Below, piece by piece: positions 7,881-15,754 of a stretch of 64,000 nucleotides of DNA (its first letter is position 1; each line of letters opens with the position of its first letter). This stretch comes from Mycolicibacterium sphagni. GTDB lineage: Bacteria > Actinomycetota > Actinomycetes > Mycobacteriales > Mycobacteriaceae. The notes under the pieces were generated by a model. The model worked only from the letters and a program-made list of their open reading frames with translations, had not been told where the DNA came from and did not search any database. The DNA lies in the NCBI RefSeq assembly GCF_002250655.1, contig NZ_NOZR01000014.1:81564-145563 (forward strand). The letters are read 5' to 3'. The translations under genes and the position numbers were made by a program.

Positions 7881-9076
7881 GCTGGCGCGACCGGCCTCCG
7901 CTGAAGACCGCCGGTCTGGTGTTCCTTGTTGTCATCGCCGCCGTCGTCACGCTGATCTTTCTGCAGTTTCGCGGTGACCTCACCCCGAGCGCAGCGTTGA
8001 CCATGGTTTCCAGCCGTGCCGGCCTGGTGATGGACGCCGGCTCGAAGGTCACCTACAACGGGGTGGTCATCGGACGGGTTACCAAGGTCGCTTCGGCCGA
8101 GCGCGACGGGAAGACGATCGCGAAGGTGTCGTTGGAGGTCAACCCCCGCTATCTGGCCAGCATGCCGGCCAACGTCAACGCCGACATCAAAGCCAGCACC
8201 GTATTCGGTAACAAGTACGTGGCACTCACGACACCGAAGAACCCGTCGGCCGCCCGCATCAGCAATTCCCGGGCGATCGACGCATCGTCGGTCACCACTG
8301 AGTTCAATACGCTCTTCGAGACCGTCACGTCGATCGCGGAGAAAGTCGACCCGGTCAAGCTCAACGTGACGCTCTCGGCGACTGCCGAAGCGCTCAACGG
8401 GCTGGGCAGCAAGTTCGGGCAGTCCATCGTCAACGGCAACGCGGTTCTCGATGACGTCAACCCGCAGATGCCGCAGATCCGCCGGGACATCCAGCGGCTG
8501 TCCGATCTTGCCGACGTCTACATCAAGGCCAGCCCGGACCTGTGGAGCGCACTCGACAACGTGGTCACCACCGCGCGCTCGCTGAACGCCCAGCAGAAGG
8601 ACATCGACGCCGCGCTGCTGGCTTCCATCGGTTTCGGCAACACCGGCACCGATATCTTCGAACGCGGCAAGCCGTACTTCATTCGCGCCATGTCGGACTT
8701 GGTGCCCAGCGCGCGGCTTCTGGACACATACAGCCCGGAGCTGTTCTGCAGCTTGCGAAATATTGCAGAGGTGTCACCCGCTGCGCTGGATGCCTTCGGC
8801 GGCAATGGGTACTCGCTGAGCACGATGACCGAGATCTTGGGCGCACCCAATCCATACGTCTATCCCGATAATCTGCCGCGGACCAATGGTCAGGGCGGCC
8901 CGGGTGGGGCGCCGGGCTGCTGGCAAAAGGTCGACCGCAATTTCTGGCCGGCGCCCTACTTGGTGGTCGACGACGGAGCCTCGATCGCCCCCTACAATCA
9001 CTTCGGACTCGGCCAGCCATTGCTCACCGAATACGTGTGGGGTCGCCAGGTCGGCGAGAACACCATCAACCCCTGA
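7877..9076 (+). CDS. Orphan Mce-family (MceA-like) protein
   Basis: 399 residues from GTG 7877; ATG 7865 is an alternative. An N-terminal membrane anchor (TAGLVFLVVIAAVVTLIFL) is followed by an MCE/MlaD domain at roughly residues 40-115 (AGLVMDAGSKVTYNGVVIGRV) and a long helical region ending in an MceA-like tail. Mce proteins form the periplasmic shuttle of lipid/sterol importers and normally occur as six mce genes behind two yrbE permease genes. Here there is one mce gene and no yrbE, so the protein must work with components encoded elsewhere or have a separate role. A ferredoxin gene follows 22 bp downstream. Confidence 0.85.
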   Translation: MSWRDRPPLKTAGLVFLVVIAAVVTLIFLQFRGDLTPSAALTMVSSRAGLVMDAGSKVTYNGVVIGRVTKVASAERDGKTIAKVSLEVNPRYLASMPANVNADIKASTVFGNKYVALTTPKNPSAARISNSRAIDASSVTTEFNTLFETVTSIAEKVDPVKLNVTLSATAEALNGLGSKFGQSIVNGNAVLDDVNPQMPQIRRDIQRLSDLADVYIKASPDLWSALDNVVTTARSLNAQQKDIDAALLASIGFGNTGTDIFERGKPYFIRAMSDLVPSARLLDTYSPELFCSLRNIAEVSPAALDAFGGNGYSLSTMTEILGAPNPYVYPDNLPRTNGQGGPGGAPGCWQKVDRNFWPAPYLVVDDGASIAPYNHFGLGQPLLTEYVWGRQVGENTINP

Positions 9077-9086
9077 CGATTGTGGT

Positions 9087-9092
9087 TAGCCT
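9087..9092 (+). promoter_or_regulatory. Possible -10 box of ferredoxin gene
   Basis: TAGCCT followed by 6 nt and then ATG 9099, the spacing of leaderless mycobacterial promoters. There is no clear -35 box, and the gene could instead be co-transcribed with mce. Confidence 0.3.
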
Positions 9093-9098
9093 GAGCCG

Positions 9099-9296
9099 AT
9101 GCGGGTTCGTCTCGAAAGGTCCCGATGCGTGGGCCATGCGCAGTGCTACGCCGTCGATCCTGAGCTGTTCCCCATCGATGATTTGGGTTATTCGATCCTC
9201 GAGGACCATGAGGTTGCGTCCGAGGATGAACAGATCACCCGCGCGGGAGTGGCGTCCTGCCCGGAGGAAGCGTTGATACTCGACGACGACGGCTGA
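9099..9296 (+). CDS. Ferredoxin of the mycobacterial CxxHxxC...CP type
   Basis: 65 residues. Cluster ligands are C10 and C16 with C54-P. The residue where a fourth cysteine would sit is His13 (CVGHAQC), giving the CxxHxxC(n)CP pattern of the small mycobacterial ferredoxins that carry a 3Fe-4S or atypical 4Fe-4S cluster and usually donate electrons to cytochromes P450. No P450 gene is nearby, so the partner is unknown; the Rieske oxygenases in this window are conceivable but less likely acceptors. The protein is acidic and cytosolic. Confidence 0.85.
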   Translation: MRVRLERSRCVGHAQCYAVDPELFPIDDLGYSILEDHEVASEDEQITRAGVASCPEEALILDDDG

Positions 9297-9301
9297 GAAA
9301 C

Positions 9302-9318
9302 CCGCTGCGCGGCAGCGG
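9302..9318 (+). terminator. Short terminator-like hairpin after ferredoxin
   Basis: CCGCTGC-GCG-GCAGCGG stem followed by ATTTAAT, immediately after the ferredoxin stop codon. The U-tract is weak. Confidence 0.45.
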
Positions 9319-9333
9319 ATTTAATGCCTGCGT

Positions 9334-9377
9334 ATCAATCAGCCACACTGCCGGGGGAAGCAGTGCGGCTGATTGAT
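9334..9377. terminator. Long hairpin between convergent genes
   Basis: An 11-bp outer stem (ATCAATCAGCC / GGCTGATTGAT) and a 6-bp inner stem (CACTGC / GCAGTG) surround an 8-nt loop. It lies between the convergent ferredoxin and NlpC-like genes and can act for both directions; U-tracts are poor. Confidence 0.5.
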
Positions 9378-9385
9378 CGGACTTT

Positions 9386-9979
9386 CTAAGCGGGTTGGGG
9401 AGCGAGATCGCCTGTCGGCGGCGCCATTTCGGCGACAGCAGGCACGATGTCACCGGCGGGCGGCGGGGGAGCATCAGCGGCATCGGGCGCCGGCGGTGCC
9501 AGCGGGTCCTGCATGTCCTGAGCGGGCATCGGCAGATACATGTGGTGGGTGAACTGCGACTGATAGGCGCCGCCGCCGCCAATCCGCACGCCGCCGCCCT
9601 CACCGCTGGACACCGGGGTGCCGTCGGGCAGCGTGACGGCGGTGTGGCGGCCGTTCCAGCCGATCACGAGAGAGTTCGGCGCGGTTCCGTAGTGGAATCC
9701 GCGGGCGAGGAGGGCGGCTTCCTCATTGCCGGTGTTGAACCGGCTGCCGTATACGGGCCTGTCGGTTGCCACATTGGACACCCAGGAGGCCAGGCCTGAA
9801 CAGTCCGTGCCAGCCGGACTGTCCCCACCGGGGATGTACGGCGTGCCCGACACCTGAGTTATCAGGCTCATCAACGTCGCGATAGCAAACATGCAGCCGA
9901 AACTAACAACAAACTTGTGCCCATACCAAAGTCTGTGTTTTCCAACACGTTTCGCGAATTGGTGTGTTCTACACCTCAA
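9386..9979 (-). CDS. Exported NlpC/P60-like cell-wall hydrolase
   Basis: About 197 residues if started at TTG 9979; the first in-frame ATG after the hydrophobic segment begins is 9892, and another ATG is at 10054. A signal-like stretch (KFVVSFGCMFAIATLMSLI) precedes GTPYIPGG, then DCSGLASWV with the catalytic Cys and GRHTAVTL with the catalytic His of NlpC/P60 papain-like peptidases. The C-terminal tail is Pro/Ala-rich and low complexity. Such enzymes cut peptidoglycan stem peptides outside the membrane. The first part of the gene is unusually AT-rich for this genome, so the start is uncertain. Confidence 0.7.
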   Translation of the reverse strand: MRCRTHQFAKRVGKHRLWYGHKFVVSFGCMFAIATLMSLITQVSGTPYIPGGDSPAGTDCSGLASWVSNVATDRPVYGSRFNTGNEEAALLARGFHYGTAPNSLVIGWNGRHTAVTLPDGTPVSSGEGGGVRIGGGGAYQSQFTHHMYLPMPAQDMQDPLAPPAPDAADAPPPPAGDIVPAVAEMAPPTGDLAPQPA

Positions 9980-10205
9980 TTTCTCTGAGGAATCAGAACT
10001 GAATCGGAATTTGCCGCTTTGCGCGATCTGCGAATTAAAGCCTATAGCAGGCATTTTCACCAATCCGATGCTGGCGGGCTCGGAAACGCCTGCCGTAGGA
10101 CTCCTCAGGTGTTTTTGGGGTGCGTGACGGGTATGTAACCACTTGATCGATTCAGCTGAGCCACAAACGGTGCTTTGCCGTGATGGCCGGCGTGCGCACA
10201 AAACA

Positions 10206-10241
10206 ACGCCGGCTGCACGGTCGAAACCGCGCAGCCGGCGT
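10206..10241 (-). terminator. Intrinsic terminator of the crotonase operon
   Basis: Perfect 11-bp stem ACGCCGGCTGC / GCAGCCGGCGT with an inner CGGT-CGAA-ACCG stem-loop. On the minus strand it is followed by TTGTTTTG. It begins 15 bp after the stop codon of the enoyl-CoA hydratase gene. Confidence 0.8.
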
Positions 10242-10256
10242 CAAATCAATGTGGGA

Positions 10257-11168
10257 TCAGCCCTCGGCCCGGACCTGGTCCTTGACCGCCGGCACGATCG
10301 GCGGTGCGGTCCGCCAGTTCGGCAGGCCGTCTTCCTCGAGGCCCACCGGCCAGCCGTTCTCGTGCACCTGAGCCCAGTGTGAGTGGTTGAGCTGGTGCAG
10401 CGTGAAGCAGGCGTTCAGCGCGTTGTAGAAGCCCATGTTGTCGACGGTCTGGTTCACCGCTTCCTTGGCCAGCAGTGCGGCCATGGTCGGCACCTCGGCG
10501 ATCCGCCGGGCGAACTCGAGAGTCTTGTCGGCGAGCTCGTCTTGAGGGAACACCTTCGAGATCATGCCCAGTGAATAAGCCTCGTCCACCGTCATCGCGT
10601 CGCCGGTGAGCATCAGCTCCTTGGTCTTGCGGGGGCCGAACTCCCACGGGTGGGCAAAGTACTCGACACCGCACATGCCCAGTCGGGCGCCCACGACGTC
10701 GGCGAAGCGGGTGCCTTCGGCGGCCACGATCAGGTCGCACGCCCACATCAACATGAGCGCGGCCGCGTAGACGTCGCCGTGCACCTGCGCGACGGTGATC
10801 TTGCGCAGGTCGCGCCAGCGGCGGGTGTTGGAGAAGAAGTGATGCCACTCTTGCAGCATCAGGCTTTCCGCACCCTCACGGGTGGCACCGTTGACCTGAA
10901 AGCTCGGATGCTGGTCTGGTCCCGGAGTGTGTTCGGCACGCGACACCGCGGACCCGAGGTCGTGGCCGGAGGAGAACATCGGGCCGTGACCGCCGAGGAT
11001 GACCACCCGGACTTTGTCGTCGGCCTCGGCCCGCAGGAATGCCTCGTTGAGCTCCACCAGCAGGCCGCGGTTTTGCGCGTTGCGCGCCTCGGGCCGGTTG
11101 AGCATGATGCGCGCGATGCGGCCTTCATCGAGCTCTTCATAGGTGAGGAACGTGTAATCCTGGGGCAT
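10257..11168 (-). CDS. Enoyl-CoA hydratase/isomerase family (crotonase) protein
   Basis: 303 residues with a crotonase fold: ARNAQNRGLL, the oxyanion-hole segment GPMFSSGHDLGS, and the second acyl-CoA segment ADVVGARLGMCGVEYF. The two glutamates of classical hydratases (in PExxLG and the following helix) are not in place; Gly occupies the first. It may therefore be an isomerase, C-C hydrolase or specialised hydratase rather than a standard beta-oxidation enzyme. Last gene of the minus-strand half of the catabolic island, and followed by a strong terminator. Confidence 0.85.
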   Translation of the reverse strand: MPQDYTFLTYEELDEGRIARIMLNRPEARNAQNRGLLVELNEAFLRAEADDKVRVVILGGHGPMFSSGHDLGSAVSRAEHTPGPDQHPSFQVNGATREGAESLMLQEWHHFFSNTRRWRDLRKITVAQVHGDVYAAALMLMWACDLIVAAEGTRFADVVGARLGMCGVEYFAHPWEFGPRKTKELMLTGDAMTVDEAYSLGMISKVFPQDELADKTLEFARRIAEVPTMAALLAKEAVNQTVDNMGFYNALNACFTLHQLNHSHWAQVHENGWPVGLEEDGLPNWRTAPPIVPAVKDQVRAEG

Positions 11169-11197
11169 AGCGGCATTCTATGCAGAGGAGAATGTCG

Positions 11198-12667
11198 TTA
11201 CCCGAGCCGGGCGCGCAATTCGCGTTTGAGCACCTTCCCATAGCTGTTCTTGGGCAGGTCGTCGACGAGAACATAACGCTTGGGGCGCTTGAACCGCGCG
11301 ATCCGGTCCAGTAGGTGGGCATCGAGTTCAGCGTCGTCGGCCGAGCCCACGATGAAGGCCACGACCACTTCGCCCCACTCGGGATCCGGCGCACCCACCA
11401 CGCAGGCCTCTGCCACGCCCGGATGCTCCAGCAGCGCCTCCTCGACCTCTCGCGGGTAGATATTGCTGCCGCCGCTGATGACAACGTCCTTGGAGCGATC
11501 CCGCAATGTCAGAAATCCCTGCTGATCGAAAGACCCCATGTCGCCGGTGTAGAGCCAGCCATGTTTCAACGTGTCGCGGGTCGCATCGGGGTTGTTCCAG
11601 TAGCCGGACATGACCACGTCGCCGCGGCAGACGATCTCGCCGATCTGGCCCGACTCGACGGGCGTACCGTCCTCGCCCAGCACAGCCACCTCGACCCCGG
11701 AACGTGCAGTGCCGACCGAGCCGAGGATCGCGTCGTCGTCGGACTCGTGGTCCGCGCGGCGCAAACCGGTGATCGTCATCGGTGATTCGCCCTGGCCGTA
11801 GATCTGGGCGAAGATCGGCCCGAATGCCGCCATCGCCTTCTTGAGGCCGTCGACGTACATCGGCCCCCCGCCGTAGACGATGGTCCGCAGGGCGGCCGGC
11901 GCATGTCGACCGGTGCCGACGAGGCGCTGAATCATGGTGGGCGCCAGGAAGGCTGACGATCCAGAATGGCTGGCGCACAGGTCCAGAAATTCATCAGGGT
12001 CGAATGCGCCCGACGCGGGGACGACCTGGCGGGCGCCGCGCAACACGTAGGGGGCGATGTAGAGCCCCGAGCCGTGTGACATCGGGGCGGCGTGCAGCAG
12101 GCTGCAGTTCTCGTCGGGGGAGTCGATATCAGCCAGGTGCGCCACGGTCATCGCGGTGAGATTGCGGTGCGACAACATCGCTCCCTTGGAGCGACCGGTG
12201 GTACCGCTCGTGTAGAACAACCAGGCCAGCGTCGACGGATCCGTCGAGGGCGGTGCCAGCGGTGATGCGGTGAAGAGCTGCTCGTAGTCCGGCCCGCCGA
12301 TCAGCTCGACGACGACCGGCGACTGCGGTGTCAGTTCTGCTGCGATCTTCGGTGACGCGAATACCGTTGCGGCGCTCGAGTCTTCGATAATCTGCACCAT
12401 CTCGCGGGGATGCAGTTTGAAATTCACCGGGACGACCACACATTCGGCTGCCCACACCGCATAGAACAGTTCGACGATCTCGGCCCGGTTCTCGCTGGCG
12501 ATCGCGATCCGCTGACCAGGTGCGTAGGTGCGGCGAAGGGAGGCGGCCAGACGCAGTGCGCGGTCGCGTAGCTGGTTCCAGGTGTGCAGCTGCTCTTCGC
12601 CCCGGAAGACTGCACCGCGGTCGCCGAATCGGGCGGCGGCCTGATCGAGGGTGGCGAACAGGTTCAC
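11198..12667 (-). CDS. Acyl-CoA synthetase (AMP-dependent ligase)
   Basis: 489 residues from GTG 12667, which overlaps the stop codon of the upstream SDR (GTGA). Motifs of the ANL superfamily: phosphate loop FYTSGTTGRSKGAM, YGQGESPM, GWLYTGDMG, KDVVISGGSNIYPREVEEALLEHP and the C-terminal PKNSYGKVLKREL lysine. It activates a carboxylic acid to its CoA thioester using ATP. In context the acid is likely an intermediate produced by the oxygenase/monooxygenase genes on the divergent strand; the precise substrate cannot be read from sequence. Confidence 0.9.
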   Translation of the reverse strand: MNLFATLDQAAARFGDRGAVFRGEEQLHTWNQLRDRALRLAASLRRTYAPGQRIAIASENRAEIVELFYAVWAAECVVVPVNFKLHPREMVQIIEDSSAATVFASPKIAAELTPQSPVVVELIGGPDYEQLFTASPLAPPSTDPSTLAWLFYTSGTTGRSKGAMLSHRNLTAMTVAHLADIDSPDENCSLLHAAPMSHGSGLYIAPYVLRGARQVVPASGAFDPDEFLDLCASHSGSSAFLAPTMIQRLVGTGRHAPAALRTIVYGGGPMYVDGLKKAMAAFGPIFAQIYGQGESPMTITGLRRADHESDDDAILGSVGTARSGVEVAVLGEDGTPVESGQIGEIVCRGDVVMSGYWNNPDATRDTLKHGWLYTGDMGSFDQQGFLTLRDRSKDVVISGGSNIYPREVEEALLEHPGVAEACVVGAPDPEWGEVVVAFIVGSADDAELDAHLLDRIARFKRPKRYVLVDDLPKNSYGKVLKRELRARLG

Positions 12668-13446
12668 CGGGCGACCCACTCCGAGGACAGTGCGAAGTCC
12701 GACAGGTATTTGGTGGAGCTCCAGCCGCCGTCTACCACGATGGTCTGCCCGTTGATGAAACTGCCCGCGGGAGAACACAGGAACGCGACCGTGCCGGCGA
12801 TGTCCTCGACCCGACCCAACCGGGTGTGCGGCGTCATCTCGGTCTGCATCTTCCGAAAGCCCGGGTCTTCGAGCCGATGTTCGACCATGGGCGTCACTGT
12901 CACGCCGGGGGCGACCGCGTTACTGCGGATTCCCTGCGCCCCGTACTGGCAGGCGATGTGGGTGGTCAGTGCGGTCAGGCCGCCCTTCGCAGCGGAGTAG
13001 GCGCCGCCACGCAGACCACCGACCACCGCGAACGTCGACGTGACGTTGATGATCGCCGAACCCGGCCGCATGTGCGGAATCACGTCCCGGGCCAGCCGGA
13101 ACGGGGCGCGCAGCATGACCCCCAGAAAGTAATCCAGTGTCTCGTCGTCGGTTTCGTGCAGCGGCTTGGGGCTGCCGACACCGGCGTTGTTGATCAGGAA
13201 GTCGATGTGGCCCCACCGCGAGACCGCCAGATCGACGATCCGCTGCGGAGCGTCGTCCTCGGTCAGATCGACCGCCAGCGTGCCAACGCGGTCGGTATCG
13301 CCGATGGCCTCGGCCAGTCCGGCCAGCCGTTCGGGATCGCGCCCCGTGCCGACGACGGCCATCCCCATCTCGGCGAGCTGTGTGGCGCACGCGAATCCGA
13401 TGCCGCTGCTCGCCCCGGTCACCACCGCTACCTGTATGTCACCCAT
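12664..13446 (-). CDS. Short-chain dehydrogenase/reductase
   Basis: 260 residues: TGASSGIG cofactor loop, NNAGVG, catalytic Ser in NVTSTF and Y-SAA-K (GGAYSAAKGGL), ending VDGGWSSTKYLSDF. It sits between two acyl-CoA ligases, overlapping both (4 bp downstream, 8 bp upstream), so it is part of one translationally coupled unit. It probably oxidises a hydroxyl group on the CoA-activated intermediate. Confidence 0.88.
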   Translation of the reverse strand: MGDIQVAVVTGASSGIGFACATQLAEMGMAVVGTGRDPERLAGLAEAIGDTDRVGTLAVDLTEDDAPQRIVDLAVSRWGHIDFLINNAGVGSPKPLHETDDETLDYFLGVMLRAPFRLARDVIPHMRPGSAIINVTSTFAVVGGLRGGAYSAAKGGLTALTTHIACQYGAQGIRSNAVAPGVTVTPMVEHRLEDPGFRKMQTEMTPHTRLGRVEDIAGTVAFLCSPAGSFINGQTIVVDGGWSSTKYLSDFALSSEWVAR

Positions 13447-15007
13447 CCGCCTCGACCAATCTCGCTCGGATCCGATGTTTGAGTACCTTGCCGGCGTCGT
13501 TCTTGGGCAAGGTGTCCCACACGACGACCTGTTCGGGCCACTTGAATTTCGCGACGCCCGTGGCCTGCAGGAAGTCGCGCAGGTCGGCGACGCCGAGACC
13601 CGATTCGGCGTCGGTGACCACCACCGCGCAGGCCCGCTCCCCGGTGCGGGGGTCGGGCAGCCCCACGATCGCGATCTCGCGGATGTCGGGATGGTCCAGC
13701 AGGACGTCCTCGACCTCCTTGGGTGAGATGTTCTCGCCGTTGCGGATCACGATGTCCTTGGCTCGGCCGGTGACTACGAGATAGTCGCCGTCGACCCAGT
13801 GACCGAGGTCGCCGGTGCGGAAGTAACCCTCGCTGTCGAAGGCATCCGCCTCATCCTCGGGATGCAGGTAGCCCAGTAGCATCTGCGGTCCGCGCGCCAG
13901 GATCTCCCCGTCGGCGATCACGACCTCGGCGATTCCCGGCTTGCCATCGGTATCCGCGGCGTGTTCGAGGTCGTTGTCTGCGCCGACCGTCATAACGGGC
14001 ACCTCGGTGGAGCCGTACACGCGGGTGACGACCGCGTTTTCGAAATACCTTGCGGCGCTGTGGATCAGCGCAGGGGGGACCGAGGCGCCGCCGCAGATGA
14101 ACACCCTGAGGTCAGGTAGCCGGGTATCGGCGCGTTGGGCGGCGGCCAGGAGGTGCTGCAGGAACGGTGTGGCGCCGGACATGTGGGTGCAGTGCTCGCG
14201 GAGCATCAGTGCGACCGCGGCGTCGGGATCCCATCGGTCCATCAGTACCGCGGTGGTGCTGAGCAGGATCGGGAATTCGAAGGCGTAGATCGAGCCGCCG
14301 ATATGGGCGATGGGGGAGGGCACGAGGTACGTAGAACCCGGCACAACCCGCCAGTGCTCGCCGAGCTGGCGGATCAACGCGTGGATGGAATTCTGACTGT
14401 GCAGAACACCTTTGGGGCGACCTGTGGTGCCAGAGGTGTACAGAATCATCCGGACCGCGTCAGGGTCCAGCTTCGGCGGCGTCAGCGGCGCGTCGGCGTC
14501 GGCCAGCGACTCGAACCGGATCTGCCCCGGCTGCGGTTCGCCGCGGACGACGACCACAATCGGCGGGTCAGGCATCGACGCGGTGACTCGGTGCAGCATC
14601 ACCGCGTAGTCATACCCGCCGAAGTCCGCAGGTATGAAGATCATTCGCACGTCGGCGTCGGCCAGGATGAAGGCCAGTTCGTGGTCGCGTAGCGACGGCA
14701 AGATCGGGTTGACCACCATGGCCGCCGCGGTCGCCGCGTGGTAGATCAGCGCCGCCTCGTGCCAGTTGGGGAGCATGAACGACACCACGCTGCCGGCGGG
14801 CATCCGGCGCAGCATCGCGGCGGCCAATTCGTTGGCCCGGTTGTGCAGGGTTTCGCAGTCCAACCGGACCGGGCCGTCGACGACGACCTCTCGCCGCGGG
14901 GTGTCGTGCGCGGCGGTCTGCAGCGCATCGACCAGCGTTTCGCGTACCCACAAGCCACTGGCGTAGGCCCGCGCGGCCAACTCGGAATCCCGCTGTGCGG
15001 TGCGCAC
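13439..15007 (-). CDS. Acyl-CoA synthetase (AMP-dependent ligase)
   Basis: 522 residues. The open frame continues far upstream antisense-like through the GntR gene; the GTG at 15007 with GAAGGGG before it, 5 bp after the regulator's stop codon, is the credible start. ANL motifs: LYTSGTTGRPKGVLHS, YGSTEVPV, YFRTGDLGHW, KDIVIRNGENISPKEVEDVLLDHP and LPKNDAGKVLKHRIR. A second CoA ligase in the same operon suggests two different acids are activated, for example a ring-derived and a side-chain-derived acid. Confidence 0.9.
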   Translation of the reverse strand: MRTAQRDSELAARAYASGLWVRETLVDALQTAAHDTPRREVVVDGPVRLDCETLHNRANELAAAMLRRMPAGSVVSFMLPNWHEAALIYHAATAAAMVVNPILPSLRDHELAFILADADVRMIFIPADFGGYDYAVMLHRVTASMPDPPIVVVVRGEPQPGQIRFESLADADAPLTPPKLDPDAVRMILYTSGTTGRPKGVLHSQNSIHALIRQLGEHWRVVPGSTYLVPSPIAHIGGSIYAFEFPILLSTTAVLMDRWDPDAAVALMLREHCTHMSGATPFLQHLLAAAQRADTRLPDLRVFICGGASVPPALIHSAARYFENAVVTRVYGSTEVPVMTVGADNDLEHAADTDGKPGIAEVVIADGEILARGPQMLLGYLHPEDEADAFDSEGYFRTGDLGHWVDGDYLVVTGRAKDIVIRNGENISPKEVEDVLLDHPDIREIAIVGLPDPRTGERACAVVVTDAESGLGVADLRDFLQATGVAKFKWPEQVVVWDTLPKNDAGKVLKHRIRARLVEADG

Positions 15008-15012
15008 TCCGG

Positions 15013-15753
15013 CTACCCCTTCACCCTTCGCATCGTCATCGAGTGGCGGAACCGGGTACCGGGATGGGTGTTCACGGTCACCTGTGCGATCTCGCCGTCC
15101 GAGGTCGTGTAGGTGCGCTGCATCTCCAGCGCGGGTGCGCCCGGCTCGACCTTGAGCCCGGCGGCCAGTTCCGCGCCGACTTGGACAGCGGAGATCTCCT
15201 GCCGTACTTCGACGACGCTGAGCCCGAAGAGGTCCTCGATCAGGGGGAAGATCGGGCCGGTGTGGTTCTGCAGCATCCGGCCGACCGCGGCGAAGGCACG
15301 GTTGATGTAGTACTCGGTACGGCAGACCGGAGCGTCTGAGCCCTCGGCGCGGCGGAACCCGCGCACCGCCAGCCACTGTTCGCCGACTTGCAGACCGGTG
15401 CGCTGAGCGAGATCGTCGTCGATGGTGGCCATGGTGATCGATTCGATGGCGAAGCGGGCGCCGGTCGCGAACGCCAGCAGGTCGTTGATCGACACGACAT
15501 CTTGTACGTACGCGTGTGACGACGGCCGCGGCACCACCATGGTGCCTGCCCGTGGCCGCGACGACACCAGGTTGTCCTCCCGCAGCCGGCGAAGCGCCTC
15601 GCGAACGGTGTAGCGGCTCACCGAAAAGCGTTCGCACAGTTCATGTTCAGTCGGTAGCTGGGACCCGACCGGATATACCCCGTCGACGATCTCCTTGCGC
15701 AGCGTGCGGGCCACCTGGATGTAGCGGTGGTCGCGGGACTCGGTCTGCGGCAT
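15013..15753 (-). CDS. GntR-family regulator, HutC/UTRA type
   Basis: 246 residues from ATG 15753, next to the stop codon of the upstream propeller gene. The N-terminal winged helix (YIQVARTLRKEIVDGVYPVG...SVSRYTVREALRRL) and C-terminal UTRA ligand domain (ending VTVNTHPGTRFRHSMTMRR) place it in the HutC subgroup. Being inside the operon it probably regulates, it is the best candidate to bind the repeated TTNGTCCNNACAA-type sites at 17368-17498 in the divergent promoter, which fit the general GntR pattern GT-N4-AC. The ligand is likely a pathway intermediate. Confidence 0.88.
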   Translation of the reverse strand: MPQTESRDHRYIQVARTLRKEIVDGVYPVGSQLPTEHELCERFSVSRYTVREALRRLREDNLVSSRPRAGTMVVPRPSSHAYVQDVVSINDLLAFATGARFAIESITMATIDDDLAQRTGLQVGEQWLAVRGFRRAEGSDAPVCRTEYYINRAFAAVGRMLQNHTGPIFPLIEDLFGLSVVEVRQEISAVQVGAELAAGLKVEPGAPALEMQRTYTTSDGEIAQVTVNTHPGTRFRHSMTMRRVKG

Positions 15754-15754
15754 C

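Noticed and set aside
9893..10200. Riboswitch (ydaO/c-di-AMP type) before the NlpC/P60-like gene
   Set aside because: The class is common before cell-wall hydrolase genes in actinobacteria, but I could not find its conserved core; the AT-rich leader only shows small inverted repeats such as GTGTT-TTCC-AACAC.
15008..15637. N-terminal extension of the second acyl-CoA ligase
   Set aside because: It lies in another frame of the GntR gene and shows no ligase homology; GTG 15007 with a ribosome-binding site fits.
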